Source of the DNA: Gemmatimonadota bacterium
Lineage (GTDB): Bacteria; Gemmatimonadota; Gemmatimonadetes; Gemmatimonadales; Gemmatimonadaceae
Reading direction: 5' to 3'
Length of the DNA stretch: 64,000 nt
Assembly (NCBI GenBank): GCA_016712265.1
Contig: JADJRJ010000030.1
Coordinates: 1,251,483-1,315,482 of the forward strand
Part shown: positions 26,545 to 36,983 of the stretch, in pieces
Position numbering within the stretch: the stretch's first letter is position 1
How the letters are laid out: each line of letters begins with the position of its first letter
Made by a program: the position numbers and the translations under genes
The notes under the pieces: generated by a model
What the model was told of the DNA's origin: nothing
What the model saw: the letters and a program-made list of their open reading frames with translations, nothing else
Database searches by the model: none

Positions 26545-26985
26545 TTGGCGAGCGTGTACGGCGTCGCCGTTGGCGTGCGCAACGTCATGTATGGCCCATG
26601 CTGCGTCGCGTTGGCCCGCTGTAATGCCCCGCGTGGCGCGCGCAACGTGGCGGCAGGACCTGACGAAGCGCCGAATGCCGGCGGCAGCGCGATCGTTGGA
26701 GAGGACAACGCGCCGATCGACCCGTGCAGCGTCGCGGCGACTGGCGACAATGCGTCGATCGCCGGTGTCTGCGCGCCTGCTGGCCCTGCCTGAGCTCCGA
26801 TTGGCGTGGTCCGCGCCCCGAATGGCGTTGTCCGAGCTGCGATTGGCGCCGCCGAAGCTCCGGGTGGAGGCGACAACGCGCCGTTTGGTGCGGTCTACGT
26901 TCTCGTTGGCGCCGGCTCAGCTCCATCGCGTTGCGTCCGCGCCTGATCGAGCGGCGTCCACGCCACGCCAACTGGGGTCCGCGCC
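26545..26985. repeat. Degenerate 21-bp tandem array, 21 units
   Basis: Twenty-one consecutive units of exactly 21 bases fill the gap between the MBL gene and the stop codon of the minus-strand kinase, ending one base before that stop. Clear units start at 26797, 26818, 26839, 26860 and 26881, e.g. CCGATTGGCGTGGTCCGCGC (first 20 bases). Read on the plus strand, units translate as heptapeptides ending in Ala or Val, such as PIGVVRA, PNGVVRA, AIGAAEA, PFGAVYV and PSRCVRA, with two TGA stops (26791, 26944). On the minus strand they read xxxPxGA (RTTPFGA, RTTPIGA, QAGPAGA, QTPAIDA, LSSPTIA) with one TAG. No unit repeats exactly, so the array is old or diversifying. Neither strand has a convincing start; I treat it as a repeat rather than a gene. 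Confidence 0.85.
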
Positions 26986-26986
26986 C

Positions 26987-29449
26987 CTATTTCGAACGAC
27001 CGCCGTCGGGCAGCGTCAATCTATCCACGTCGAGATTGAGCGCGCGCACCACGGCGGCAAAGCGCGGGTCCGCGCGCAGGGGGTCAAAGGCCAGACTGTG
27101 CAGGCCATACGCCACCACGCGGTGCGGGTCGCTCTTTGCCGCGGTCTCCAGGGCCGTCATCGCGCCCTCAAGATCCCCGAGTCCCAGACGAGCGTTGAGT
27201 ATGGCCAGTTCGCGCTCCTGGCTCCCGACGGAGCTCGCCTCGATACGACGCAGCAGGGCGCGCGCCTCGTCGCGCGCACCGGCGCGTGCAAGGATGCCCG
27301 CCGCAACGCCGATGCGGTTAAGGGTCGCCTCCGGCAGCGCGCTGAGCCGGCGCGCCTGCGATGCCATTTCCTGGCGACGTCCCGCCAGCTCCAGTACATG
27401 GGCGTACCACTGGTTGAGCGTGAGATGCTCCGGATCCAGCGTCAGTCCCCGTTCGGCAATGGCGATCGCCTCGTCGAAGCGCCCGAGCATCGCCAACGTC
27501 AGGCTGCGGTAGGCGTTGTTCTGGGAGTATAACGGATCCAGGCGATTCGCGGCTTCCAAGTGGTCGAGCGATTCATGGGGGAGTCCCATGCGGAACAGCA
27601 TCTCTCCGAAGCGGTAGTGCGCTTCTACAGACCGGGGGTCGAGGGCGATGGCGCGCTCGTACTCGCGCCGCCCTGCGCTCCACTCGCCCGCCTCCGAATG
27701 CCCGTGCGCGAGGGCCCGATGCCCATCGGCGAGCGAATCTTCGAGCGCGATCGCCCGCATCGCGGCGGCCCGGCCCCGCTTTGCGACGTCGCGGGCGCTC
27801 ACCGGGGCGAAGTACGGCTGCGCCAGGAGCGTCGAGGCGAGCATCGCGTGCGCGCGGGCGAAGCCCGGGTCTCGTGCAATGGCATCCACGAGGTACCGCT
27901 CCGCCTGGAGCAGCCCGGGGCCGCGCCCTTTGTACAGCGGGAGCGCACGCAGGTACAGGTCGTACGCCTCGAGATTCTTCGTGCCGCCGCGGGCACTCAT
28001 GCCTCCCGCGCCACTCGAGGCGCTCAGCCGCACCTGCAGCGCCGACACGATCTCCCGGGTGATCTCGTCCTGCACGGCGAACACATCGGCCAGCGCGCGT
28101 TCGTATGTCTTGCTCCAGAGCACGCGCTCGTCGCGCGCGCTCGTGAGTTCCGCCGACACGCGGATGCGGTCGCCCGATCGGCGTACAGAACCGTCGAGCA
28201 CCGCTGCCACGTTCAGCGCACTGCCGATCTCGTTCGCCCCCCCGCCCTGCTCCTTGACACGCGCCGCCGACGCGCGGCCGGCGAGACGGAGGCCGGGGAT
28301 TTGCATGAGCGCACTGGTCAGTTCGTCCGCGATGCCCGCCGCGAAATAGCTGTTGGCGGTGTCACCGCCCACCGAGGTGAACGGAAGCACCGCGAGGGAT
28401 CGCTCGGCGCTCGCCGCACTGTCGCCGGAGGTCGACGTGCCCGCGGCGCTCGATGCGTCACTGCGCCACGCGCCACGCCACACGGTTGCTGCAGCGATGA
28501 CGACAGCGGCGACAGCGAGCGCGCCACCGATCACAGCATGACGCCTCCCACCTGACGCCGGCGTGACAGCCCCGCGTTCCGGCGCGACACCGGCGGCCAC
28601 CGTCGCGCCGGGGCCACTCGCCCCCGCGCCTAACGCTGCGGCAAACGCTCCGCAGCTGAGATACCGGTCGGCAGGAGACTTTGATAGCGCGCGCTGGATG
28701 GCGGCATCGACCGCGGCAGGCACGGCGGGGCGTGTGGCGCGGATGTCGCGGGGTGTTTCGGCCATCAGCCGCGCCACGATGACGGGAGTGGTCGGACCCG
28801 TGTGCGGCGGCTCCCCCGTGAGCATCTCATACGCCGTAGCCGCGAGTGCATACTGGTCGGAGCGCGCATCCACCGTTTGCGAACCGGCTGCCTGCTCCGG
28901 GCTCATGTAGTGCGGGGTGCCGAGGGAGAGGCCGGTCTGCGTCACCCGCTCGCCGCCTGCCTCGGCGACGGCCAGGGCGATGCCGAAGTCCGCGATGATC
29001 GGCTGACCGGCCTGCAGCAGGATGTTCTCCGGCTTCAGGTCGCGGTGCACGACGCCGCGCGCATGCGCGAAGTCGAGCGCGCCGGCTACGAGGGAGACCA
29101 CCCGGACCGTTTCATCAACCGGGAGCTGTCGCAACGCCTCAAGTCGATGCCGCAGCGTCTCTCCCTCGACATACGGCATCACATAAAAGAGCAGGCCATC
29201 CGCCTCCCCCGAGTCGAACAGGGGCAGGAGGTTGGGATGCTGGAGGTTGGCGGTGGTGCGGATCTCGTTGATGAACCGCTCCGCGCCCAGCGCGGCGCCC
29301 AGCTCGGGCTTCAGCACCTTGAGGGCCACCTGGCGCTTGTGCTTGAGATCCTCGGCCAGATAGACGGTGGCCATCCCGCCTTCGCCCAGCTCACGCTCGA
29401 TGCGATAGCGGTCAGCCAACGAAGCCTGCAGGCGTTCGGATGTGGGCAC
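26987..29449 (-). CDS. Ser/Thr protein kinase with TolB-like domain and TPR repeats
   Basis: 820 residues from a GTG. The Hanks kinase domain (about 14-275) has the glycine loop GEGGMATVY, Lys-44, HRDLKPEN (HRD 135-137) and DFG 154-156. After a Pro/Ala-rich linker, one TM helix (about 304-323) places the rest outside the cytoplasm. There lies a TolB-N-like/adenylate-cyclase-associated domain (SLAVLPFTSVGGDTANSYFA, ALNVAAVLDGSVRRSGDRIR, LWSKTYERALADVFAVQ), then about eight TPR units (470-790). The end NLDVDRLTLPDGGRSK is shared with the TPR kinase at 37083-39474. Architecture suggests a receptor kinase sensing an extracytoplasmic partner. It is divergent from the propeller kinase at 29591. The 21-bp array begins directly after its stop. 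Confidence 0.93.
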   Translation of the reverse strand: MPTSERLQASLADRYRIERELGEGGMATVYLAEDLKHKRQVALKVLKPELGAALGAERFINEIRTTANLQHPNLLPLFDSGEADGLLFYVMPYVEGETLRHRLEALRQLPVDETVRVVSLVAGALDFAHARGVVHRDLKPENILLQAGQPIIADFGIALAVAEAGGERVTQTGLSLGTPHYMSPEQAAGSQTVDARSDQYALAATAYEMLTGEPPHTGPTTPVIVARLMAETPRDIRATRPAVPAAVDAAIQRALSKSPADRYLSCGAFAAALGAGASGPGATVAAGVAPERGAVTPASGGRRHAVIGGALAVAAVVIAAATVWRGAWRSDASSAAGTSTSGDSAASAERSLAVLPFTSVGGDTANSYFAAGIADELTSALMQIPGLRLAGRASAARVKEQGGGANEIGSALNVAAVLDGSVRRSGDRIRVSAELTSARDERVLWSKTYERALADVFAVQDEITREIVSALQVRLSASSGAGGMSARGGTKNLEAYDLYLRALPLYKGRGPGLLQAERYLVDAIARDPGFARAHAMLASTLLAQPYFAPVSARDVAKRGRAAAMRAIALEDSLADGHRALAHGHSEAGEWSAGRREYERAIALDPRSVEAHYRFGEMLFRMGLPHESLDHLEAANRLDPLYSQNNAYRSLTLAMLGRFDEAIAIAERGLTLDPEHLTLNQWYAHVLELAGRRQEMASQARRLSALPEATLNRIGVAAGILARAGARDEARALLRRIEASSVGSQERELAILNARLGLGDLEGAMTALETAAKSDPHRVVAYGLHSLAFDPLRADPRFAAVVRALNLDVDRLTLPDGGRSK

Positions 29450-29590
29450 GTGGGCAACTTACGCCGGAGGCAGCCCGTGTCCACACCCATTTCGGGGGTG
29501 CACGGCCGCATCGGGGCCGGCGGCATCGGGCCTGGACCCATGCAGGGCCTGGCATTCGCGCACGAGCGCTTCAGGGGGCAGATTCCCCAC

Positions 29591-32212
29591 ATGTCGCTTG
29601 GTGAACCTGCATCGCGCCTCCTGGCCGCCGTGGCCGACCGCTACCGCCTCGAGCGCGAACTCGGCCAGGGCGGCATGGCCACCGTGTATTTGGCTCAAGA
29701 CCTCAAGCACGATCGTCACGTCGCGCTCAAGGTGCTGCGCCCCGAACTCGCCGCCGTCATCGGGGCCGACCGCTTTCTCGCCGAGATCAAGACCACCGCC
29801 AACCTGCAGCACCCGCACATCCTGCCGCTGTTCGACTCGGGCGTGGTGGACGGAACGGTGTTCTACGCGATGCCGTTCGTGGAGGGCGAGTCGTTACGCG
29901 ACCGCCTGGCGCGCGAGAAGCAGTTGCCGATTGCCGATGCCGTGCGCATCGCCACCGAGGTGGCCGGCGCGCTCGACTACGCGCATCGCAGGGGCGTGAT
30001 CCACCGCGACATCAAGCCGGAGAACATCCTGCTGCACGACGGCCGCGCGCTGGTGGCCGACTTTGGCATCGCGCTGGCCGCCACGAGTGCCGACTCGCGG
30101 ATGACCGAAACCGGGATGAGCCTCGGGACGCCGCACTACATGAGCCCCGAACAGGCTATGGGTGAACGCAACCTCGACGCGCGCACCGATGTGTACGCGT
30201 TAGGCTGCGTGCTGTACGAGATGCTCACCGGCGAACCTCCCTTCACCGGGCCCACGGCGCAGGCCATCGTGGCCAAGGTCATGACGGCCGAGCCCGAAGC
30301 CGTGTCCACCTACCGCAAGACGGTACCGGCGCACGTGGGGGATGCGGTGACGGTGGCGCTGGCCAAGCTGCCGGCGGATCGCTTCGCCAGCGCAGGGGAG
30401 TTTGCTACGGCGCTCGGCAATACCGCCTTCGCCACGACGAGTACTGCGCGACAAGCCGCGTTCGGACCGGCGTCTCGCTGGAGGACCGCGTTCTTTGCGG
30501 CCGGCGGGGCGGCGATGTTGCTGCTGGTCCTCACGTCGTTCCTGCTGCTGCGCCCAGCCGCTGGTCCGGCGCTCACGACGTACGACGTCGGGTTGCCGGA
30601 TTCCGCCACAGTCGATGTTGATGCCTGGGGCGCTCTCAGTGTGTCGCCGGACGGACGGTTCGTCGTCTACGTCGCGCGGCGCGGTGCGGGCAACGAATTG
30701 TGGTACCGAAGCCTCGTCGATTCAGTCAGCCGACCCATCCCAGGAACCACGGCCGTGGTCCGCCCGGTCGTGTCGCCTGGTGGGGAACAGGTCGCCTTCA
30801 TGACCGTGAGCAAGCTGCAGGTCGTGGCGATTGGTGGCGGCGCAGCGACCACACTTGCCGACGTCTCGGTGGCGAACATCAAGTGGACTGCTGACGATCG
30901 CATCATGCTTTCGAACGGAGACGGCTCCAGCCTCCAGTGGTTCGATCCTTCGGGACAATCCCTGGGTGTCCAGCCGACGTCCTATTGTTTCCTGCCCGAA
31001 CCGCTGGGAGACGGCAGCCAGCTGCTTTGTGGCGGGGGGGCCACCAAGTCGGCGTACATCATCAGACCCGGGACGGATTCGGTGATCCCGTTGGCTTCGG
31101 CCTCCGGCTCCGAAGCGGGTATCGGGACCATCCGTGCGGGCCTCCGGGGCTCCGATTTCCGCGTCATCGACGACAGGTATCTGGTCTACATGTCGATCGA
31201 CGGGGATCTTCGGGCGACGACCATCGATCTCGATCGGCGCCAGGCCGGTCGTTCGGTCTCGCTGGTGAGTTCCGTGCATCGGAGACCGTATTCCGGGCAA
31301 GGGCAGTTCGACATCTCCGCGACCGGTACACTCGTCTACGCACCAGGGGTGAACGAGGGCGTGGGACACTTGGTGCGATACCGGGCGGGCCGCGGGCTCG
31401 ATACCCTCAACGCGCCCCCGGCGGCGTATCTGCGATTCGCCATGTCCGGCAACGGCCGCTGGCTGGCGGCGGTGGTCGAAGGGGTGCAATCGCAGGAGCT
31501 GCACGTCATCGACCTCTCCACGGGACGGACGTCGGTCCTGATGCAAAGTGCGTTCGTCGGCCAGCCCGTCTGGGATCCGGCCTCGAACAGCGTGATGGTG
31601 GATCTGGACAACCGCGTGACGGTGCGCGCGTCCCCCAGTACATCCGCGGCGCCCGACACGGTCTTTCGCGGCTTCTTCGAGCCGCTGCGATTCGTGTCGG
31701 ACTCGACCGTATTCGGGGTCGTCGGCGGCTTTGATGTGGTCGGTCTGCTCAACCTCAAGACGGGTTCGCGGCAACTCGATAGCCTTGCGCGTGAGGCGGA
31801 CTTCCCGGACGTGTCGCCCGACGGGCGCTGGATGACGTATAGCTCCAAGGACCTGTCACGGGTGTTCCTCAGTCCGGTCAGCGACCCGACAAAGCGGTAT
31901 CAGGTGGCGGTGGCGCAGGAGGATGCGCAGTGGTTGTCGCCGACACAGTTCGTGATGAAGAGCTACGACTCGGGCAACTACAAATTGCAGCTCGTCACGA
32001 TCGATCCCAACGCCGATCCCGTCGTGCAGAGCATCCGAGACTGGTACAGCGACCACCGCCTCATCGAGACGCCGGGACGTTCCTTTGCCGTCACGCCGGA
32101 CGGCGGCGTCCTCTACGTGCAGGGGCCCGAAAGCCCCACCGGGGCGTACTTGCGGGTGGTCCCCAACTGGGTCGAGCGGATGAAGCGCGCCGTCGACGAG
32201 GCGAACCGATGA
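29591..32212 (+). CDS. Ser/Thr protein kinase with extracytoplasmic beta-propeller
   Basis: 873 residues from the ATG at 29591; the open frame runs upstream over the divergent kinase but only as its antisense. The kinase domain has GQGGMATVYLAQDLKH, Lys-47, HRDIKPEN (HRD 138-140) and DFG 157-159, all intact. TM helix at about 299-320 (AFFAAGGAAMLLLVLTSFLL). The remaining about 550 residues form a TolB/WD40-type propeller (VSPDGRFVVYVARRG, NELWYRSLVDS, VSPGGEQVAFMT, SGNGRWLAAVVEG, VSPDGRWMTYSSKD). Its stop overlaps the ATG of the next kinase (ATGA, 32209-32212), so two propeller kinases are translated in tandem. Close relative of the kinase at 41255. Confidence 0.93.
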   Translation: MSLGEPASRLLAAVADRYRLERELGQGGMATVYLAQDLKHDRHVALKVLRPELAAVIGADRFLAEIKTTANLQHPHILPLFDSGVVDGTVFYAMPFVEGESLRDRLAREKQLPIADAVRIATEVAGALDYAHRRGVIHRDIKPENILLHDGRALVADFGIALAATSADSRMTETGMSLGTPHYMSPEQAMGERNLDARTDVYALGCVLYEMLTGEPPFTGPTAQAIVAKVMTAEPEAVSTYRKTVPAHVGDAVTVALAKLPADRFASAGEFATALGNTAFATTSTARQAAFGPASRWRTAFFAAGGAAMLLLVLTSFLLLRPAAGPALTTYDVGLPDSATVDVDAWGALSVSPDGRFVVYVARRGAGNELWYRSLVDSVSRPIPGTTAVVRPVVSPGGEQVAFMTVSKLQVVAIGGGAATTLADVSVANIKWTADDRIMLSNGDGSSLQWFDPSGQSLGVQPTSYCFLPEPLGDGSQLLCGGGATKSAYIIRPGTDSVIPLASASGSEAGIGTIRAGLRGSDFRVIDDRYLVYMSIDGDLRATTIDLDRRQAGRSVSLVSSVHRRPYSGQGQFDISATGTLVYAPGVNEGVGHLVRYRAGRGLDTLNAPPAAYLRFAMSGNGRWLAAVVEGVQSQELHVIDLSTGRTSVLMQSAFVGQPVWDPASNSVMVDLDNRVTVRASPSTSAAPDTVFRGFFEPLRFVSDSTVFGVVGGFDVVGLLNLKTGSRQLDSLAREADFPDVSPDGRWMTYSSKDLSRVFLSPVSDPTKRYQVAVAQEDAQWLSPTQFVMKSYDSGNYKLQLVTIDPNADPVVQSIRDWYSDHRLIETPGRSFAVTPDGGVLYVQGPESPTGAYLRVVPNWVERMKRAVDEANR

Positions 32213-34848
32213 CCACGCGCTTGGCGGCGGCCCTCGCGGACCGCTACCGCATCGCGCGCGAGCTCGGCCAGGGCGGCATGGCCACCGTGCATTTGGCCGA
32301 GGACCTCAAGCACAAACGGCAGGTCGCGATCAAGGTGCTCAAGCCCGAACTCGCCGCTGTGATCGGGGCCGATCGCTTTCTCACGGAGATCCGTACCACC
32401 GCGAATCTGCAGCACCCGCACATCCTGCCGCTGCACGACTCGGGCAGCGTCGACGGCACGGTGTTCTACGTGATGCCGTTCATCGCCGGCGAATCGCTCC
32501 GCGACCGCCTCGAGCGCGAACAGCAACTCCCCGTCGCCGACGCGGTCCGCATCGCAAGCCAGGTAGCGAGCGCGCTCGACTACGCGCATCGCCAGGGCGT
32601 GATCCACCGGGATATCAAGCCCGAAAACATCCTGCTGCACGACGGCAGCGCGCTCGTGGCCGATTTCGGCATCGCGCTTGCCGCCGCCCAGACGGCTGGC
32701 GGCCGACGCATGACGGAGACGGGGATGTCGTTGGGCACGCCCACCTACATGAGCCCCGAGCAGGCGATGGGCGAACGCACGCTCGATGCGCGCACCGACG
32801 TGTACGCGTTAGGCTGCGTGTTGTACGAGATGCTTGCCGGCGAGCCGCCGTTCACGGGCCCCTCGGCGCAAGCGATCGTGGCGCGGGTGATGACGGAAGC
32901 ACCGCGGGGGCTCGGAGTGCAGCGCAGTACGGTGCCCGCCAACGTGGAGGCGGCGGTGTCGACCGCGCTGTCCAAGCTGCCGGCGGATCGATTCCCGACA
33001 GCCGCGGCTTTCGCTTCGGCGCTCAGCGACCCGGCGTTTGGGCGCGTGGCAGCCGGCGCAGGCCACCCGGCGTCGTCGGCCTGGACACCGCGTCGCCTCA
33101 CGGCGATCGCTGTCGTTGCAGCCGTGGCGGTCGTGGCGGGAGTACTGCTGGGGCGGGCGACGGTGCGCTCGGCGGCGGGTTCGACCGACATCGTGGTGTC
33201 GGCGCTCGTGCCTCCGGAAGGCGAGGACTTCAGCGACCGTCGTTCGTTTGGTGCGTTATCCCCCGATGGGCAGCGCTTCGCGTTCGTCTCCCTCTCCATG
33301 AAGGGCGAGCGTTATCTGTGGATTCGTGATCTCGCCGCGTTCCAGGCCGAGCGGATCGAGGGGACGCTCGGCGCGAGTGCGCCCTTCTGGTCGCCGGACG
33401 GTCGATCCATCGCCTTCTTCGCCAATGGTTTCCTTCAACGCCTCGACCTGGAGAACGGGACGAAAAACGCGCTGTGTCCGCCTCTGACGCAAGGTCCGGA
33501 GCGTGGGGTGCCGACAATCTCATCGTGATGGCCACGGCTCGTGGCATCGAGCGGCACCGCCTGGGCCGGGCCGAGTGCGAAGTCGCGATCCCTGCGAAGG
33601 ACGGGTTTCGGTTTACGAACCCCTCGGTAGTCGATGACGGGCCGCTGGTCCTGTTCGACCGGGGCCGCTATTCGGAGTCGGACTCGGGATCGTGGGGCGA
33701 TCGATATGCGCTGGCCATGGGCAACATGGAGTCGGGTACGATTTCCACGCTCATCCCCGGGGCCTGGACGCCGACCTTCATCGCCCCCGATCTCGTGCTG
33801 TACGCCAAGGCCACGCCAGAGGGCAGCTCTGGGGGATATTCGCGCAACGCCTGAGCCGCGACCGTACCCGGCTGGAGGGAGAACCGATCGCCCTCACCGA
33901 ATCCGCGAGAAACACTGACCTGCAGTGGTCCTATGCGGTCTCGGCCGGTGGCACGTTGCTGTATCTCCCCAGTCCGGGCGACCGCGAGAAGTGGTGGTGG
34001 ACCGCCGGGGCACGGTGCTCGATACCGTGCGCCAGCGCGGCGCATATACCCACAGCGTAGCAAACAGACGTCGCTGGGTCGCGATGGCGGCCGGCTTCGA
34101 CCTGTGGCTCCACGATCTCGACCGCGGCACGTCGACACCCGTTCTCACCAACGACATGGGGCAATTCGCGTTCGACCCGATTTGGTCGCCCGACGACGCG
34201 TCGCTCTCCTTCGGTTCCTGCAGCTACGGGAAAGTGGACGAACTCCCCAAGGGAATCCATCGCGTGCCGGTCGACGAGTGCCGACGGGTGACCGATTGGA
34301 CGAAGGATGGGCGATACCTGATCATCGAACTGGGGGGGCGCCAGGCGTTAACAGCGACCGTTGCCGCCTGGGATGTCGACAAGAAGGAGAGCGTCGGACT
34401 CTTCGAGATTTCGGGGATCCTCGCGGACGCTCGGGTCTCGCCTGATGGCCGCTGGATCGCCTACATGAGCTCAGAGACCGGAGTGCCGGAGGTCTATGTA
34501 CGCCGGTTCCTTGCGAGCGGCCGGGCGATCCGGCTCACCAGTGGCGGCGCGCGGTCGCCGAGGTGGCGCGCCGATGGGCGCGAGTTCTACTACCAGACCT
34601 CCGACGGTCTCATCATGGCCGTACCCGTGCCGCCGAGCGGCGACATCGCAGCGGCGGTCGCCGCGCCCTTTTTCCTGGCGCCAGCGTACGCGCGCCTGAT
34701 GCTCGCGGACCGTGGCACATCCTTCGACGTGACGCCTGACGGTCAGCAGTTCGTGCTGCGCATGGACGGGTCGGGCAACCACGCCGTGCTGATGCAGAAC
34801 TGGGCGGCGCGGCTTGAAGGCGGCACCTCGCCGAGCGCCAAGCGATGA
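32209..34848 (+). CDS. Ser/Thr protein kinase with beta-propeller, frameshifted
   Basis: The kinase half is intact: GQGGMATVHLAEDLKH, IKVLKP, HRDIKPEN and DFGIALA, then a TM helix (AIAVVAAVAVVAGVLLG). The propeller half is split among three frames. The first frame stops at 33528 after the unit ending LENGTKNALCP. The second carries SGAWGADNLIVMATARG to a stop at 33852. The third carries LWGIFAQRLSRDRTRLEGE and AGGTLLYLPSPGDREK, and the original frame returns near 33995 with VVVDRRGTVLDTVRQRG up to 34848. Each change fits one missing base (about 33475-33525, 33825, 33995), and propeller motifs continue through. The full product would be about 880 residues. If the breaks are real, only a truncated kinase with a partial propeller is made. 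Confidence 0.85.
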
Positions 34849-35040
34849 CTCGCCCAGCTCCCGCGCCCACGCCCCGGAACGTCGCGCCGTCGATGACAGA
34901 CGGTTTCCAGCGTGCCTCACCCTGACCCCTCCGCACCAATGCATCGCTCAAGCGAGACTGAGACACTTCATTGTGCAGCGACCGCTGCCGGCGCCACCGC
35001 TCCGGTGACGATCGCGCCGCCCCGGCTCACCCCCGCCGGT

Positions 35041-36981
35041 ATGCGAGCATTGCGCTTCTTCCTCCTCGTCGTCGTCGTGGGCTGCGATGCGGCACCTCCT
35101 GACGTGGAGTGGCGCGAGTACGCGAGCGACGCAGCGAGCTCGCGCTTCGCACGTGTCGATCAAGTCGATGCAACGAACGTCGGGCAACTCGAGGTCGCGT
35201 GGCGGTGGACATCGCCCGACGAGGCCATCCGCGCCAAACGTCCCGAACTGTGGACGCACCTCAACCAGTCGACCCCACTCATGGTAGGGGGCGTGATCTA
35301 CACCAGCACCTCCATGAGCCAGGTCGCGGCGATCGACGCCGCCACCGGTGAGACGCGCTGGGTGTTCGACCCCGAGAGCCACAAAGTCGGCTCCTCACCA
35401 AACCACTATCACAACCGAGGCGTCGCCTTCTGGGAGCGCGGCGGCGAGCGACGCGTCATCATCGCCACCGGCGATGCCATGCTCTTCGCGCTTGACGCAG
35501 CCACCGGAAAGCCGGTCCCCACCTTCGGCACCGACGGCCGCATTGACCTCACGCAGGGGCTGCGACGCCCCATCGACCGGCTTGACTACGGCGTGAATTC
35601 ACCACCGATCATCTGTCGCGATCGCATCATCGTCGGCTCGTCCATCACCGACTACCCGCGCAACAAGATCATGCCGCCCGGTGACGTGCGCGGCTTCGAC
35701 GTGGTGACGGGGAAGCAGGAGTGGGTCTTCGAGTCCATCCCGCAGCCCGGCAGCTTCGGCGCGGAGACCTGGCAGGGTAAGTCGGGGCAGCACACTGGGA
35801 ATACCAATGTCTGGACGATGATGAGCTGCGACAACGAGCTTGGATTCGTGTACCTGCCGTTCGGCACGCCCAGCAACGACTACTACGCGGTCGACCGTCC
35901 CGGCGACAACCTCTTTTCCGAAAGCCTCGTCGCCGTGAACGCCACCACGGGCGAGCGGCAATGGCACTTCCAGATGGTACACCACGGCGTGTGGGACTAC
36001 GATCTCCCGGCGGCGCCGAACCTGGTGGACATCACCGTGGACGGTCGCCCCATCAAGGCCGTGGCGCAGGTGAGCAAACATGGCTTCGTCTACGTGTTCG
36101 ACCGGGTGACAGGCGAGCCGGTCTGGCCCATCGAAGAACGCCCGGTGCTGCAGACGCCGGTGCTCGCCGGCGAGAAGCTGTCGCCGACGCAACCGTTCCC
36201 GACCAAGCCGGCCCCGTTCGACCGCCAGGGACTGACCAACGACGACCTGATCGACTTCACACCGGAGCTGCGCGCCGAAGCGGAAGCGATCGTGGCGCGG
36301 TATCACCACGGGCCGCTGTTCACGCCTATTGGTGCGCGCGGCACCATCCTGCTGCCCGGCACCGCCGGTGGTGGCAACTGGGCCGGTGCGGCGGTCGATC
36401 CAGAGCGTGGCATGTTGTACGTCCCCTCGCACACCAGCCCGACACTGATCGAGTTGTCCGCCCCACCGTTAGGCGGCGATGGCTATCACAAGCTCTGGGG
36501 TACGCAAGCTCCCGTGCCCGGGCCGCGGGGACTGCCCATCACCAAACCACCCTACGGACGTATCACCGCCATCGACCTCAACACCGGCGAGCACCGGTGG
36601 ATGCAGACCGTCGGTGAAGGGCCGCGCAATCACGAGGCCATCCGTCATCTGAACCTGCCGCCCCTTGGGTGGAATCGGCGTGCCCACGTAATGCTCACGC
36701 CGTCGCTGCTCTTCGCGGCGCAGGGCGGCGATGCCGACGAAGGGCACGGAATCGCTCCCCGCTTGAACGCCGCGGAGGCCAACCTGCGCAACGACGATCC
36801 CGCGCTGCTCGCGTTCGATCCGCGCGACGGCCGCCAACTCGCGAAGGTGCCGCTGCCGGCGAATGCCACCGGCGCATTCATCACCTACATGCTCGGCGGC
36901 GTACAGTACATCGTCATTCCGGTGGGTGGCGCGTCGCTGCCAGCGGAACTGGTGGCGCTTCGGTTGCCGGCGCGGCGATAA
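35041..36981 (+). CDS. PQQ-dependent dehydrogenase-like lipoprotein
   Basis: 646 residues from the ATG at 35041, which opens a lipoprotein signal (FFLLVVVVGCDAA). The body is the eight-bladed quinoprotein propeller: WREYASDAASSRFARVDQVD, VAWRWTSPDE, QSTPLMVGGVIYTSTSMSQV, AAIDAATGETRWVFDP, VAVNATTGERQWHFQMVHHG, VWDYDLPAAPNLVDI, AQVSKHGFVYVFDRVTGEPV and GAAVDPERGMLYVPS. This is the membrane glucose dehydrogenase / PQQ-dehydrogenase subfamily, in which PQQ oxidises sugars or alcohols in the periplasm. No N-terminal membrane domain and no C-terminal cytochrome c are present, so electrons must pass to a separate acceptor. No PQQ-synthesis genes are nearby. It sits alone between kinases. Confidence 0.88.
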   Translation: MRALRFFLLVVVVGCDAAPPDVEWREYASDAASSRFARVDQVDATNVGQLEVAWRWTSPDEAIRAKRPELWTHLNQSTPLMVGGVIYTSTSMSQVAAIDAATGETRWVFDPESHKVGSSPNHYHNRGVAFWERGGERRVIIATGDAMLFALDAATGKPVPTFGTDGRIDLTQGLRRPIDRLDYGVNSPPIICRDRIIVGSSITDYPRNKIMPPGDVRGFDVVTGKQEWVFESIPQPGSFGAETWQGKSGQHTGNTNVWTMMSCDNELGFVYLPFGTPSNDYYAVDRPGDNLFSESLVAVNATTGERQWHFQMVHHGVWDYDLPAAPNLVDITVDGRPIKAVAQVSKHGFVYVFDRVTGEPVWPIEERPVLQTPVLAGEKLSPTQPFPTKPAPFDRQGLTNDDLIDFTPELRAEAEAIVARYHHGPLFTPIGARGTILLPGTAGGGNWAGAAVDPERGMLYVPSHTSPTLIELSAPPLGGDGYHKLWGTQAPVPGPRGLPITKPPYGRITAIDLNTGEHRWMQTVGEGPRNHEAIRHLNLPPLGWNRRAHVMLTPSLLFAAQGGDADEGHGIAPRLNAAEANLRNDDPALLAFDPRDGRQLAKVPLPANATGAFITYMLGGVQYIVIPVGGASLPAELVALRLPARR

Positions 36982-36983
36982 GC

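Noticed and set aside
26538..26876. A 112-residue heptad-repeat protein on the minus strand
   Set aside because: It needs a TTG start within the array, lacks a ribosome-binding site and covers only part of a repeat that continues past an in-frame stop; kept as a repeat.
28802..29590. Long in-frame extension upstream of the propeller kinase
   Set aside because: It is the antisense of the divergent kinase gene; the ATG at 29591 directly precedes the kinase domain.
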